Source of the DNA: Lathyrus oleraceus
Lineage: Eukaryota; Streptophyta; Magnoliopsida; Fabales; Fabaceae
Assembly (NCBI RefSeq): GCF_024323335.1
Contig: NC_066584.1
Coordinates: 424,290,319 to 424,354,318, forward strand
Length of the DNA stretch: 64,000 bases
Direction: 5' to 3'
Both the position numbers and the translations under genes were made by a program. The notes under the pieces were generated by a model. It did no database searches and was not told the origin of the DNA. It saw only the letters and a list, made by a program, of their open reading frames with translations. Shown here piece by piece: positions 31,801 to 41,893 of this stretch (position 1 is its first letter; each line of letters opens with the position of its first letter).

Positions 31801-31832
31801 ATGTCTTTCACAGAATCAACCTTTCTACTCAT
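25835..31832 (-). CDS. Helitron-type replication protein A large-subunit-like gene, one exon disrupted by CACTA element 2
   Basis: Eleven minus-strand exons (approximate): 31692-31832, 31314-31582, 31143-31228, 30917-31050, 30751-30826, 30527-30674, 30273-30434, 30068-30187, 29811-29976, then 29697-29727 joined across the transposon to 26107-26138, and 25835-26008. The product resembles the RPA1-like proteins of plant Helitrons. It has an N-terminal OB fold (IWRLAVRIMDVWSVVNNKGI, GDRIQVLIRHDHLLKWKEVI), a second OB fold (VVVFVVLKDL, CINCNLWEIYGSKFLAYYND, AIVILLTHAMVKDGQ), and a C-terminal zinc-ribbon OB fold (YYGCTRC then YECSCGQ; KYRFVFWDSECAAILGM). The tail ends in KPSKKLKIEPFS with a basic cluster. 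All exons are open; only the 3.55 kb CACTA insertion breaks the gene. RPA binds single-stranded DNA, fitting rolling-circle transposition. Confidence 0.85.
26142..26520. repeat. Left subterminal repeats of CACTA element 2
   Basis: Alternating TTAGAGGGCGCTTT and AAAGCGCCCTCTAA, with GACAGCGCAC copies near 26165 and 26236. The minus-strand ORF at 26086-26451 is an artefact of this array. Confidence 0.88.
26521..27114 (+). other. CACTA element 2 leader between subterminal repeats and transposase start
   Basis: Non-coding. It includes a T-rich stretch and a likely 5' leader intron (TTTGTTTATTCTAATTAG ends at 27111, just before ATG 27115). No other feature seen. Confidence 0.4.
27115..27903 (+). 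pseudogene. CACTA transposase N-terminal part
   Basis: 262 residues from ATG 27115. Residues 1-78 are the transposase-associated zinc-type domain (MICPCLGCCYGKRVDAVQLT, SHLMRHGIDRSYTCW). Residues about 130-245 are the start of the CACTA transposase domain (LSAVLKLYNLKAGNRWSDKS, SIGMSYDKIHACPNDCVLF, YASLNECPKCGVSRYK). The frame ends with a TAG at 27901 in a spot where relatives read LTWHADER, and after SPQW at 27950 the coding sequence jumps to the C-terminal domain. The catalytic acidic residues lie in the missing middle. Confidence 0.9.
27926..28540 (+). pseudogene. CACTA transposase C-terminal part (DUF4216 region)
   Basis: 204 residues. GYTFYTKEQDDKSTMQNSGV followed by YFGVIERIWVFDYEKFQIPI and FILASQARQVFYVNDPKSTK is the DUF4216-type domain found at the C-terminus of plant CACTA transposases. 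The tail (VKRHVEHIPTKKRKRT) is basic, a possible nuclear signal. The central transposase (about 400 residues in complete relatives) is deleted, so the element depends on another source of enzyme. Confidence 0.88.
28541..29340. other. 3' part of CACTA element 2, mostly non-coding, with a hairpin
   Basis: Includes an imperfect tandem duplication GATTTTAATTGTTTTCTTTA (28562, 28632) and the inverted repeat at 28719-28848. Short plus-strand exon-like phrases (GYLKVS, DDDDAGYLKVSLYDNG) occur, but no gene can be called. Confidence 0.45.
28719..28848. repeat. 38-bp inverted repeat with 54-nt loop in CACTA element 2
   Basis: Arms 28719-28756 and 28811-28848 are complementary with one mismatch. Partial symmetry continues outward (GATACTTGAAAGTATC type phrases). 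The transcript would form a pre-miRNA-sized hairpin. Confidence 0.85.
29345..29543. repeat. 53-bp perfect tandem repeat of hairpin units, right subterminal region of CACTA 2
   Basis: Identical copies at 29345-29397, 29398-29450 and 29451-29503, and a partial fourth from 29504. Each contains TTTAGAGGGCGCTTT and its inverse about 5 bp apart. Confidence 0.95.
29544..29696. repeat. Right terminal part of CACTA element 2
   Basis: Mixed GACAGCGC and GAGGGCGC subterminal motifs, ending in TTTGGCGTAGTG at 29696. Confidence 0.85.
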
Positions 31833-32002
31833 TTACACTGAAAAAAAATTCAAAAATTAATGTAACTGCAAATTTAGATGACTATAAAATTACAAACCTA
31901 ATAACCTGGAAAAAAAGAGAGTATATAAATTTGATAGAGGTGTGTGGCAAAATGCTGAAAAGGATCCAACCTTTGATGTTACACATATATAACATCGTTT
32001 TG

Positions 32003-33199
32003 ATTGTATAATTATATGTTATTAAATTATAACTTTAAATTAAAAATAACTATTTAATATAGTTGATTAATATTAATTGAGTAATTTAATATTATTGTTA
32101 ATTTACCTACCAATTAATTATTATTATTGTTATTATTATTATTGATATTTACCCGCCATATATGATAAGAATATTTTTAAAATTTAAATAGTATATTTAT
32201 TATTTGATTTGATTTGATTTAATTGAGATCCAAACTCTATAAATTAAAATCGGTTACTTATTATGAATAATAATATAGGGTCATTCCAATGTCAATCTAT
32301 TATTAATTGAATTTTACATAGATGTAATTTTGCAATAACACGCTGGCATATTGAATCTTATACCGCTGTTATCTTTGCACTAACATATTTTATCCTTTCA
32401 ACAGAATAATTATAGTAAATACGTACATTCTGTATACCGAATTATAATAAAAATGTATTAAAATCAAAAGCAATAAAACTGTTTACAGTAAATAAAAATA
32501 TAGTCTAATTTCTTCATGATCATAAATATTTAAAGAAAAATTCATTGAAATAAAAAATCAATAATAAATCAAAAGTTGAAATAAATGCTAATGACACAAC
32601 ATATATTTAAAATTTTATTTGATATATTTTTATATAATAAATAAATTAGTAATAAGTAAATGAATAATCAAATAGAATAGAATTTTAAGATGTTATTCTA
32701 TATTTTTATTTACTGTAAACAGTTTTATTGCTTTTGATTTTAATACATTTTTATTATAATTCGGTATACAGAATGTACGTATTTACTATAATTATTCTGT
32801 TGAAAGGATAAAATATGTTAGTGCAAAGATAACAGCGGTATAAGATTCAATATGCCAGCGTGTTATTGCAAAATTACATCTATGTAAAATTCAATTAATA
32901 ATAGATTGACATTGGAATGACCCTATATTATTGTTCATAATAAGTAACCGATTTTAATTTATAGAGTTTGGATCTCAATTAAATCAAGTCAAATCAAATA
33001 ATAAATATACTATTTAAATTTTAAAAATATTCTTATCATATATGGCGGGTAAATATCAATAATAATAATAACAATAATAATAATTAATTGGTAGGTAAAT
33101 TAACAATAATATTAAATTAATCAATTAATATTAATCAACTATATTAAATAGTTATTTTTAATTTTAAAGTTATAATTTAATAACATATAATTATACAAT
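32003..33199. repeat. Large inverted repeat, ~500-bp arms with 194-bp spacer, in the Helitron 5' region
   Basis: The left arm 32003-32503 is the near-perfect reverse complement of 32698-33199, with only scattered mismatches and about 1 bp of length difference. The spacer is 32504-32697. It lies upstream of the RPA start (31832). The sequence is AT-rich but complex, not a simple repeat. No ORF in the arms. Confidence 0.96.
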
Positions 33200-33251
33200 T
33201 AAATATTCATTTTGTCATTTAAAGAAAATCAAGTAACGATAATATTTGGCA

Positions 33252-33362
33252 AAAAAACTACAATAATAATTAATTTGATTTCAGAATATTGATTTCATTT
33301 TGGAATGATAAGATTGCAACAACAATAAAATAACGGTAATATTTTTTAGTAGTATAAATAGA
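33252..33362 (-). other. Proposed Helitron 5' terminus
   Basis: Minus strand TCTATTTATACTACTAAAAA from 33362. Supported by the second copy at 24334-24443, which loses similarity at the same base. The flank base is not the canonical A. Confidence 0.65.
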
Positions 33363-33860
33363 GTTTAGTACGAAATTACTTATAGGAACATGAAAGTAGC
33401 TGTATTATGGATTGTAATTAGGGTAATTAAGTAATTATGGTGGTAATTAACTTTTATATATTAAAAGTAGATTTAAGTAAATGTGATTTTCATTTCTAAA
33501 GGTGACATTTATAACATTGCAATAGGAAACCACTTGAAGTATCAAGCGTCTAAGAGAAAAGAGTTAACTTCCTGCAAAATGTACACCTGCTTCCACATTT
33601 ATTTTCAAACTATTTAACTTACCAAGTTATTTCATTTTCTTTGTTCATTTACGTCTTTATCTTACTTTTACATTTCTACTTTTACTGCGTTTTTATTTGC
33701 AAACACTTTACTTATTGTTCTATTGTTCCAACCATTTTACCAACAAACACACCATATACTCAACACATATTAGTCTAGAACTTTGTAGCCAGTTCTGCAA
33801 GTAAACCTCGATAGGAAGGCTAGAGATTATTGCGAACACTAGAGATTGTTGCGAACAATA
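33363..33860 (+). repeat. Probable continuation of the Tat element LTR beyond the Helitron
   Basis: Non-coding, with a polyadenylation-like and pyrimidine-rich part and a short duplicated phrase CTAGAGATTRTTGCGAACA (33821-33862). The style fits the R/U5 end of a Tat LTR. I infer it belongs to the element cut at 23423. Confidence 0.4.
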
Positions 33861-35060
33861 GGTTGCCTTTAGTTGATCATGTTCGAACCTCTTAATGTTT
33901 ATATGAGACCTTTGTGTTGACTTGAGTTTTGCTTTCTGATTTTATTTGTGTTGCATTATATCCATTGATCATTAACCACTAACCATTTGGATTTGGATAT
34001 TTAACTTGTATTTTATCTGACTTTTAACTTGATTACTTGGGTGATAAATTCTTCCATACTTCAAATCATTGATATATGGATTTGAGGATGTTTCAACCTT
34101 CTTTGATCCAAATCTATTGATAGATGATCATGAATCCCTCGATGCACCATATTTTAAGTCCTTTAACTTGTGGATAGATAGTCCCTAATTGGTTACCTTG
34201 TGCAATTTGACTTCTAACCACTAACTATTATCACTAACCATTGACTTGTTGACCTAATTTATCTTATTATCATTTAATTTCTTATCATTTACTTTCCAAG
34301 TACTTTATTCTCATATTCATCATCATTGTATATATATCCCATGCATCCTTATCTTATTGTCATTTATTCATTGTCATTTCATAATAAAAAAGAACAAAAA
34401 CATGTTAAAACCAAAAGACCAAAAACTACATTCATTTGTTACCCACTGTTGGACTTAGAGGATTCATTAGGACCGTTGCACTTGGACCTTGTTTTGATCC
34501 TTGACCCATTGCTATGACTTGGATTTTCATCTGCAACTTGCAATCTTTTATTGTAATAATGGAATTCATGGCACTACCTTAGGGAGACATGCTCTTAAGC
34601 CCATTATCCACTAGTTAAGTCATTTTGCACACAAAAGACTTTCTCTTGGGCTACCTTACAATGATACATTTTATTTCTCGCATTTATTTCTCTATAAATA
34701 TCCATGTATCTCACCATTTCAAAATCATAAGTAATAAACCCTTGATCCAACGTCATGCTGAATTTTCTCAATCAAACTCAAAATTCAATAAAAACATGAT
34801 TAGAAATTGTGAGCCACGAGCCTTAAATGGTGGGGAATGAGTAAGAATGGAGTTTTCCTACCCTTACTCTGAGTACTTTGGACACAAGACGCTTGGCTTC
34901 TTTTTCTAAAATATTCACATCCACCCATAGTCTTTAGTGTAATTCTAATAAAAAACATTTCTTTTCAAAAACCCTAAAACAGACATCAACTCATCAAACC
35001 TTATTTTTGCCCCTTAGAGCATCACTCTGAAAACCCTTTTTCAAGGTAAAAACAACCAAC
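33861..35060 (+). repeat. LTR fragment of the Ogre-type family seen at 46732-51133
   Basis: Blocks line up in order with the 4.4 kb solo LTR: CCCTCGATGCACCATATTTT (34137) with CCCTCGATGCGCCATATTTT (49765); GGACTTAGAGGATTC (34450) with 50058; CACTACCTTAGGG (34571) with 50182; and GCATCACTCTGAAAACCC (35018) with 50639. The right end is fused directly to the reverse transcriptase codons of the minus-strand Ogre element, so the junction at about 35060 is a deletion or insertion breakpoint. Confidence 0.75.
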
Positions 35061-35980
35061 GCACAAACATGTTCTTCTTCAGTATGAGACTCAGAAATCA
35101 TGTCATCCACGTAGACTTCAATCTCCATATGCATCATATCATGGAAGAGAGTTACCATGGCCCTTTTATAGGTTGCCCCAACATTTTTCAAGCTGAAAGG
35201 CATCACCTTGTAATAGAAAGTGCGCCATGGTGTAATGAAAGTTGTTTTCTCCAGATCTTTGAGAGACATTATAATCTGATTATATCATGAGAATCCATCC
35301 ATGAAGGAGAATACAGAGAACTGAGTTGTGTTATCTACCAATACATCAATGTGACGTAAAGGAAAATCATCTTTGGGACTAGCTCTATTCAGATCTTTGT
35401 AGTCTACACACATTCGTTTTTTGCCATCTTTCTTCGGAACTGGCACAATATTAGCAATCCACAGCGGGTATGTTGCAACAGCTAGAAAACCTACATCGAA
35501 CTTCTTCTTGACCTCTTCCCTGATCTTGAAAACCATGTTTGGTCGTGTTCTTCTCAGCTTTTATTTGATGGGAAGGCATTCTAACTTCAACAGTAGTTTA
35601 TGCACAACTATGTTGGTGTTGAGTTCTGGCATATCTTGATATGACCAAGAAAGCACATCCGCATACTCATGTAGTAGCATCACCAACTCCTCTTTCACAC
35701 TTTACTCTAAGGCAGCTCCGACCTTGACTTCCTTTCGATCCTCATCAGTCCCCAGATTAATCACATCCACTGGTTCCTAATGAGGCTGGATCATCTTTTC
35801 CTCTTAATTTAAAAGTCTAGCCAACTCTTTTTGGAGTTTGCAATCTTCCTCACCATCCTCTTCAGCTTGGTTAATCGGGAGTCGAAGTCATATGGAATTA
35901 TAACATTGTCGTGTTCAATAGATTCAGTTATTAATGATCTGCATGGAATTGACTTTTCTTTTTAGAGGAAATAATTTTAA
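35060..35980 (-). pseudogene. Ogre reverse transcriptase, truncated
   Basis: RT motifs in order: WIANIVPVPKKDGKKRMCVD, YKDLNRASPKDDFPLRHIDV, FSVFSFMDGFS, a stop, then FITPWRTFYYKVMPFSLKNV and the catalytic EVYVDDMI box. Sequence after VCALVVF is foreign: the last codons (KKGFQSDALRGKNKV) read an adjoining LTR. The thumb, RNase H and integrase are absent. Confidence 0.88.
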
Positions 35981-36634
35981 AGAATGTAAGTGATATGGAA
36001 TACAAATTTCCACTTTTTTAATTTGGTTGTTTATTTATATGCAAAAATTAAAATAAATATAAAAGACAGTAATCTCAAAATATGCTTTGTATTGATGATA
36101 AATTTTAAAGATTAAAACAAAATGGGCCCTACAAAGCTATCCATATGCCTTGGGAAGGGAATATATATTTTTTTTAAACAGGAAATTACTTTGAACAAGA
36201 AACTATCTCTGGAACATTTGTTTCCTTCCAGTTAGTAAGAGCAGCATCCAGAGGTCCATAAAATACCATCTTGGACAAATATGGATCTTCATCTTCAAGA
36301 GGATTCACTTGATCATCACTTCGGAAACTAGCTTTGGAGAACATTTTTTGGATGCTAGGAACCTTCCCCTTATGTAACTTCTGATCTTTGAACTATTCAA
36401 CAGACAGCTGATATCCCAATCCACACTTGTCTCTCTTCTCTAGTAATTCAATCAATGCACCTCAGCTTCTAGAACAACAAACTTCAATTGCAACTTTCAC
36501 ACTCTTCCATGAGGACATGACCATCTTGGGTTCTTCAATAGGCTTCGGCTTTGTCTGAACCATATTCACCACTTCAAGGGCCTAGAGAGGAGTTTCAAAA
36601 ATTTCTTCATCTACTTCAACGCATCTGAATGAAG

Positions 36635-37130
36635 TCAAATGGTTGAAAAAATATCTTCCTCTCCGGATATTGAAACCAGATTACCAGAAGTGACAAACTT
36701 CAGCTTCTGGTGGAGTGTCGAGGTGACAACTCCAGTAGCATGAATCCACGGTCTACCTAACAGACAACTATAGGTAAGCCTAATATGCATTACCTTTAAG
36801 GTAATACAAAAAGTTTGAGGGCCAATCAGGATTGGGAGATCAATCTCTCCAATAACCATTCGCTTAGAACCATCAAAAGCTTTCACCACAAACACATTGG
36901 GTCTCATCTGCATTCCTTCAATATTTAGTTGCGCCATGGTAGTCTTTGGAAATACGTTCAAAGATGAACTTGTATCTACTAGTACTCAAGCCAGAGTAAC
37001 ATATATACACTGAATGGAGATGTGCGACACCATATAATGTTCTCGTCCATTGGAGGGTAAATCATCATCCGTACACATTAGACAACTACCGACGTTGGGG
37101 TTAGCAACCACATCATAAAAATAATTAACA
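36635..37130 (-). pseudogene. Ogre aspartic protease
   Basis: LVDTSSSLNVFPKTTMAQL is the active-site region, with the usual Asp-Thr-Gly changed to Asp-Thr-Ser. It is followed by VKAFDGSKRMVIGEIDLPIL, YSCLLGRPWIHATGVVTSTL and HQKLKFVTSG, all typical of Ogre protease. Stops upstream and the Gly-to-Ser change suggest loss of function. Confidence 0.85.
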
Positions 37131-37432
37131 TTGATGTCTTATGCTACGTAAGCCTCGTTCAAGAAATTCAAAAGAGCAGTCCTATGAGCCTCAAAACTCA
37201 TAAGTAGAGAAAGAATGGAGATTTTTGAAGGAGTATGGTTAAGCTGATCTGCGACCTTGTAGTCACTCTTCTTAATAACTTTCAGGAACTCTCTATCCTC
37301 CTTTGTAGTCACTACCTTTTTAGATGAGCCTTATCCTTCTTGTGGGGGGTTTACCTCCTTCCCCTTTGTTGGTTCAACTGCTGGCACGTTTTCTTTTCCC
37401 GATACCACTTCAGGAGCAAAAACTCTTCCACT

Positions 37433-37750
37433 TCAAGTTACACCAGTAGCTCCAGCAATGTTAGTCATGTCCGATTCTTTCAAGATTATTAGTTTGTCAC
37501 CCACATAAACTACAGGCTCATAGTTACATGGCACTATTTTGGTGCTATCAAATGAGAACGGAGCGGGAACATAGATAACCATTGAATCAATCTTCTTCAC
37601 TGGTGTTGGGTTGGCACTTCTATGATAAGGAACCACTATAGGCTTGAGAAGCCTCTCTTGATTAAACACAAGCATAATCACATCAATATATTCATCAGTA
37701 TTTTCTCTCGTGAACTGAATAGCCCGGTGATCCATCAAACTTGAAGACAA
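37433..37750 (-). pseudogene. Ogre gag-protease linker
   Basis: APFSFDSTKIVPCNYEPVVY and LIILKESDMTNIAGATGVT match the conserved linker between gag and protease in Ogre polyproteins. Broken by stops on both sides (37430, 37751). Confidence 0.7.
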
Positions 37751-38289
37751 ATTTTGAATTCAACATACTGATCAGGGTTAGATGAACACACACACATTTA
37801 TCATGCACCCCCTTCTCAATTATGCTTCCGTCAATCTAGTATGGACCACTGTCAAGGGAGTTTTCAACTTGAACACATCCTTTATTAGTCATTCATCAGT
37901 TGAACTCTCTATTGCATTGACGCATGAACCACCATGTCAAGGCAACTGATTGTTCCCTATATTCGGAACATCAACAAAAAATAATATTTTCTGGTTTATC
38001 AACTCATAGACTCAGAGCTTGAACACGCAACAATTCTCTGTTGTATGTCCCCCTGAATTATCATGAAAGATAAACTTGGAATTCTCATAATACCAAGGCT
38101 TGTGGGGATTCGACATTGGAGGAAATCCTTTAGGTACGACTGTCCCATTCTAAATTAGATACGATAACAATTGAGTGTAAGTCATAGGGATAAGAATGGT
38201 ATTTGCATTATTGTACTGTTGATACGACCTCTGTTGGTTTGGTGGCTACTGTTGGACTAGACATTGTTGATTGTTATGTTGATTTCTCT

Positions 38290-39660
38290 GCTGATACTAT
38301 GGAGGAGGAGCCTGGTACTGAGGTTTTGAAGCTTGATACTGAGGTACTTGAACTGGAATAGAAACATGAGCAATTGGACGATAAGGCATAGTTAGATACT
38401 GAGTAGTGGCTACGTAAGGGTACTGAAAATAAGGCATGGGAGCAGGAGCTCTGGGTAGTGCCCTCCCCCGTTGAGAAGAAATGACACTGGTCTCGCCTTC
38501 CTTTCTCTTGAATCCATTGAAAGGCATCTTCAAGATTGGTTGAATGCTGGAACCTCCCTGAATTATACCAATATTCAATCCTTCTTCCACTATTTCACCC
38601 ATGATCACCATTTTAGAAAATCTTGTGGACACACTACTAATCAACCTTTCATAATACTGGCCTTGCAAGGTTCCCATAAAGATGTCAATCAATTCACGAT
38701 CAACCAATGATGGATGCACCCTTGCAACTAATTCTCTCCATCATTGTGCATATTCTTTAAAAAATTCAATGTCCCTATGGGCCATACTCTAAAGTTGAGT
38801 ACAGTTTGGCACCATGTCAGTATTATATTTGTACTGCTTTGTAAATGCTTCATCCAACTCGTCCAAAGTGTGGATGTTGCTACACTCTAGCTACATGTAC
38901 CAATCCAAAGATGCCCCTAGTTAGACTATCTTGAAAGCAATGGATCATGAGTTTATCATCTCTAGCATAAGCAGCCATTTTTCTGCAATACATTTTCAGG
39001 TGTATGTTAGGACATGTGAGACCTTTGTACTTTTCAAATTCCGGCGCTTTAAACTTTAGACGAATCACCATGTCTGGAACTAGACACATCTCCAAAGCAC
39101 TCAAACGGGTTGAGTTATGTCCTTCCAGGATTCTTAGCTTTTCGGCCAAAACACTTCATGTCAAGATAGCCTCATAATCCTAAGCAGCAATAGGAATGAA
39201 CACTGGAGTAGCCCCGTTATAATCTTCATTTCAAAATCATCCTGGAGCTCCTCATTAGTACGAGGAATGGGAATTTGATTGACAACTGACAGTCCTTGTG
39301 CAACAAATTCGTCAGCTACTCTGGAAGTATGTGCAGGTGGAGGCACATGAGTTCTTTCAGGCGTAGGAACGAAATGTAAAGGAATATCGTAGATAAAGGG
39401 ATTGGGAATAGGAACTAAAGGTCCTGATTGGAGAGTAGCCCCTTAAACAAGAGTGTCATTCCTTGCAACGGCAGCAACACGAGCCTCTTCCTGTCACCTA
39501 GGACGAGCTTGTATAACCTTAAAGATATGCTCGACTTTTCTTTTGACATAGTCTATTTATCTCTGATGGAATCTTTCTCTTCCCGAACTACATCCATGAC
39601 TCTTCTTGCATTGGAGTGAGTAGTGTATGCACGTTCAGGAATCATCTTGAACTACTGGAG
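38290..39660 (-). pseudogene. Ogre gag, multiply broken
   Basis: Capsid block at 38880-39149: IRLKFKAPEFEKYKGLTCPN, IHLKMYCRKMAAYARDDKLM and IHCFQDSLTRG. Then a C-terminal Pro/Gln-rich segment at 38297-38719 (MHPSLVDRELIDIFMGTLQG, QYYERLISSVSTRFSKMV; PIPVQVPQYQ-like repeats). Stops and frameshifts throughout, including around 39160-39650. Confidence 0.85.
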
Positions 39661-39969
39661 ATGAGGAAAAATGAAACGAGTTTTTGTTTTAAGCAATGAA
39701 ATGCATGATGCATATTTTAATGTAGGGGGATGTGAAAAAAATGTTTTTCATGCTTATGTTCAATTTTATTTTCAGGGAACCATTTTAGATTCATTGTTAT
39801 TTAGCAAACATTCAAAGAGGTCATGGGGAACAAAATAAGAATGGGACCAAACTTTGGTACAAAAGAGTCAAAAAATTTCATTCACTCAATTCAAAGTAGA
39901 GTACAAGGATTGAGTAGAAAATTCTTGCAAACATAAAGAAAGTACAACATAAAAGGTCAAAGAGCAAGC
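39661..39969 (-). other. Spacer between Ogre ORF1 and gag
   Basis: Non-coding, no motif recognised beyond AT-rich sequence. Confidence 0.4.
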
Positions 39970-41893
39970 TTCTAACTTGTTAGCTCTTCCAACTCTTCCT
40001 TGAACCTCTTTATCATGTATTCATATAGAGAAACAAAGATGATCACTGAAAGAGGGATGTTGTCATTATCTATTTCTTCTAGAGCATATCTTAGCATCAA
40101 AAGCACATTCTTGGTTATCCAATTGCAGAAGTCTACCAAACTAGTGAACTTGTCTCGATATTCATCCCTTTATGCATGCAAAAAGTGGATAGTTCCTTCA
40201 CAGGCCGCCAAGCTTGCGTTTATTTCTTCCCTTGGATTCTTCTAGTTTGAACCTTCTCTATGCAGAGAGTCGAATCCATATTTCCAGTGTTGTGCCCAAT
40301 CTTGAGCGATCTCTAATTCTTGGCACTTCTCTTTCCATGTCTCAGGTGAAATCCGAGAAGAAGCCAAAGCACTCTCTTTGCAGCGACGCTCCTGCTCTCC
40401 CTTCGCTCTGGAGTCATGGAAAGAAATAATGAGTTTCTCTATCTCAGCTTCAAGAGTTTCTCTAATCTCTTTCGTCTCTTGTGTGGTAAGATTCCACCAT
40501 TTCTCTTTTTCTTGACAATTCCTCTCAACCCTCTTCAGCTAGCCCTTAATGGTATCCAAGCAAATGTCGGCATGATCCAACCCATGTTTAAATCTTTTTC
40601 TTTTGTATTATTCTTTATTAGTCCTTTCCACATTTTCTTGGAACTGTGTTTTCTTCTGCCCAAGCTCCAATTTCCGATTATCCTTTTCTTCAATTAACAA
40701 GAGAAGGTTCAATCTTAGCTCTCCGTTCTCTTTTTCCAATCTTTGGATAACAACCTTGATCTTTTTAGCTTCTCTCATAGTGATGTGAGTAGGCTTTGGG
40801 ATACTTATATGTATAGGAGGATCATAAGGGTATAGTAGTTTGTCTTGAGCAACTCTGGCTTGGACCCAACTGGTATACGTCTCTCTAGTTATACAGTTCT
40901 GCTTCCCTCACTCATTCATTTCTTCTCTACGAACTTTAGTCTAGGAACGACCTATATTATTTACAAGATCAAATCCATTCACTCCTTCGCCCAAAACAAA
41001 ACCTTCCAACGAGTTTTCTTCTGGTTTGTCATCCATAGGAAACCCAAGTTGCCACATAGCAAGCTCAGAGTTGTAATTGATGAGACCTAGGGTTCCTATG
41101 AGTGGAGCATTATGGAAGTTCACATAGTTAGAGATTATATCTACATCATCATAAACACAAGAATACCATGAGATGTCAGCAGCAGTTAAAGACATGATTT
41201 TGTAAGACCGCTTGAGGTTATCCTTGTTATGAACAAAAGGTCATTCGCTCGGTAAGTGAGATAAGAACCACTTATGTAGAAAAGGAGTGTGACACTAGAC
41301 CATCCCCCCTTATTTTCATTTCTCAAATGGATGGAGTGATAAACATTTATAAGCAAGGTGGGAATGGGATTCCTGAGCAAGAAGATGTTTATAGAAGTCA
41401 TGTCCATGAAATCATCAATGTTCGAGAACAAAACAATCCCGTAGATTATCAAGGTTAACATACCATTGAAGGTGACCCAATCTTATTTACTTTGGAAGGT
41501 TGGAGATTTTCCCACTAAAAACTTCAGTGAGAAGCCCAAAGTGTATCCTTTTGGTCCAAGATTGGCTTTCACTTCTGCCTTATCCAGATGTAGAGTTGAA
41601 GCTATTAGTTGATGTTTAGGGAATTCCCCTAGACCGGTGTAAGGACTTCATCCTTGATACTGATGTCTGCTATGTGTGAGAACTCTTCCAGTGTTGGTGC
41701 CAACTGGAAGTCCTGGAAGGTGAAACACCTCAAGGGAGAATCATAGAATTACGCCAAAGTGAAAATGGCCTAGGCATCCACCTTGGTGTTCATGATAGTC
41801 AAAAGGTCACCATACTCAACCCAAAAGTTGTTCCTTCAGATTTTAGTCACGTCTGAGATCAACCTCTTGATAAACCCTAGCTTTGGATTCCTG

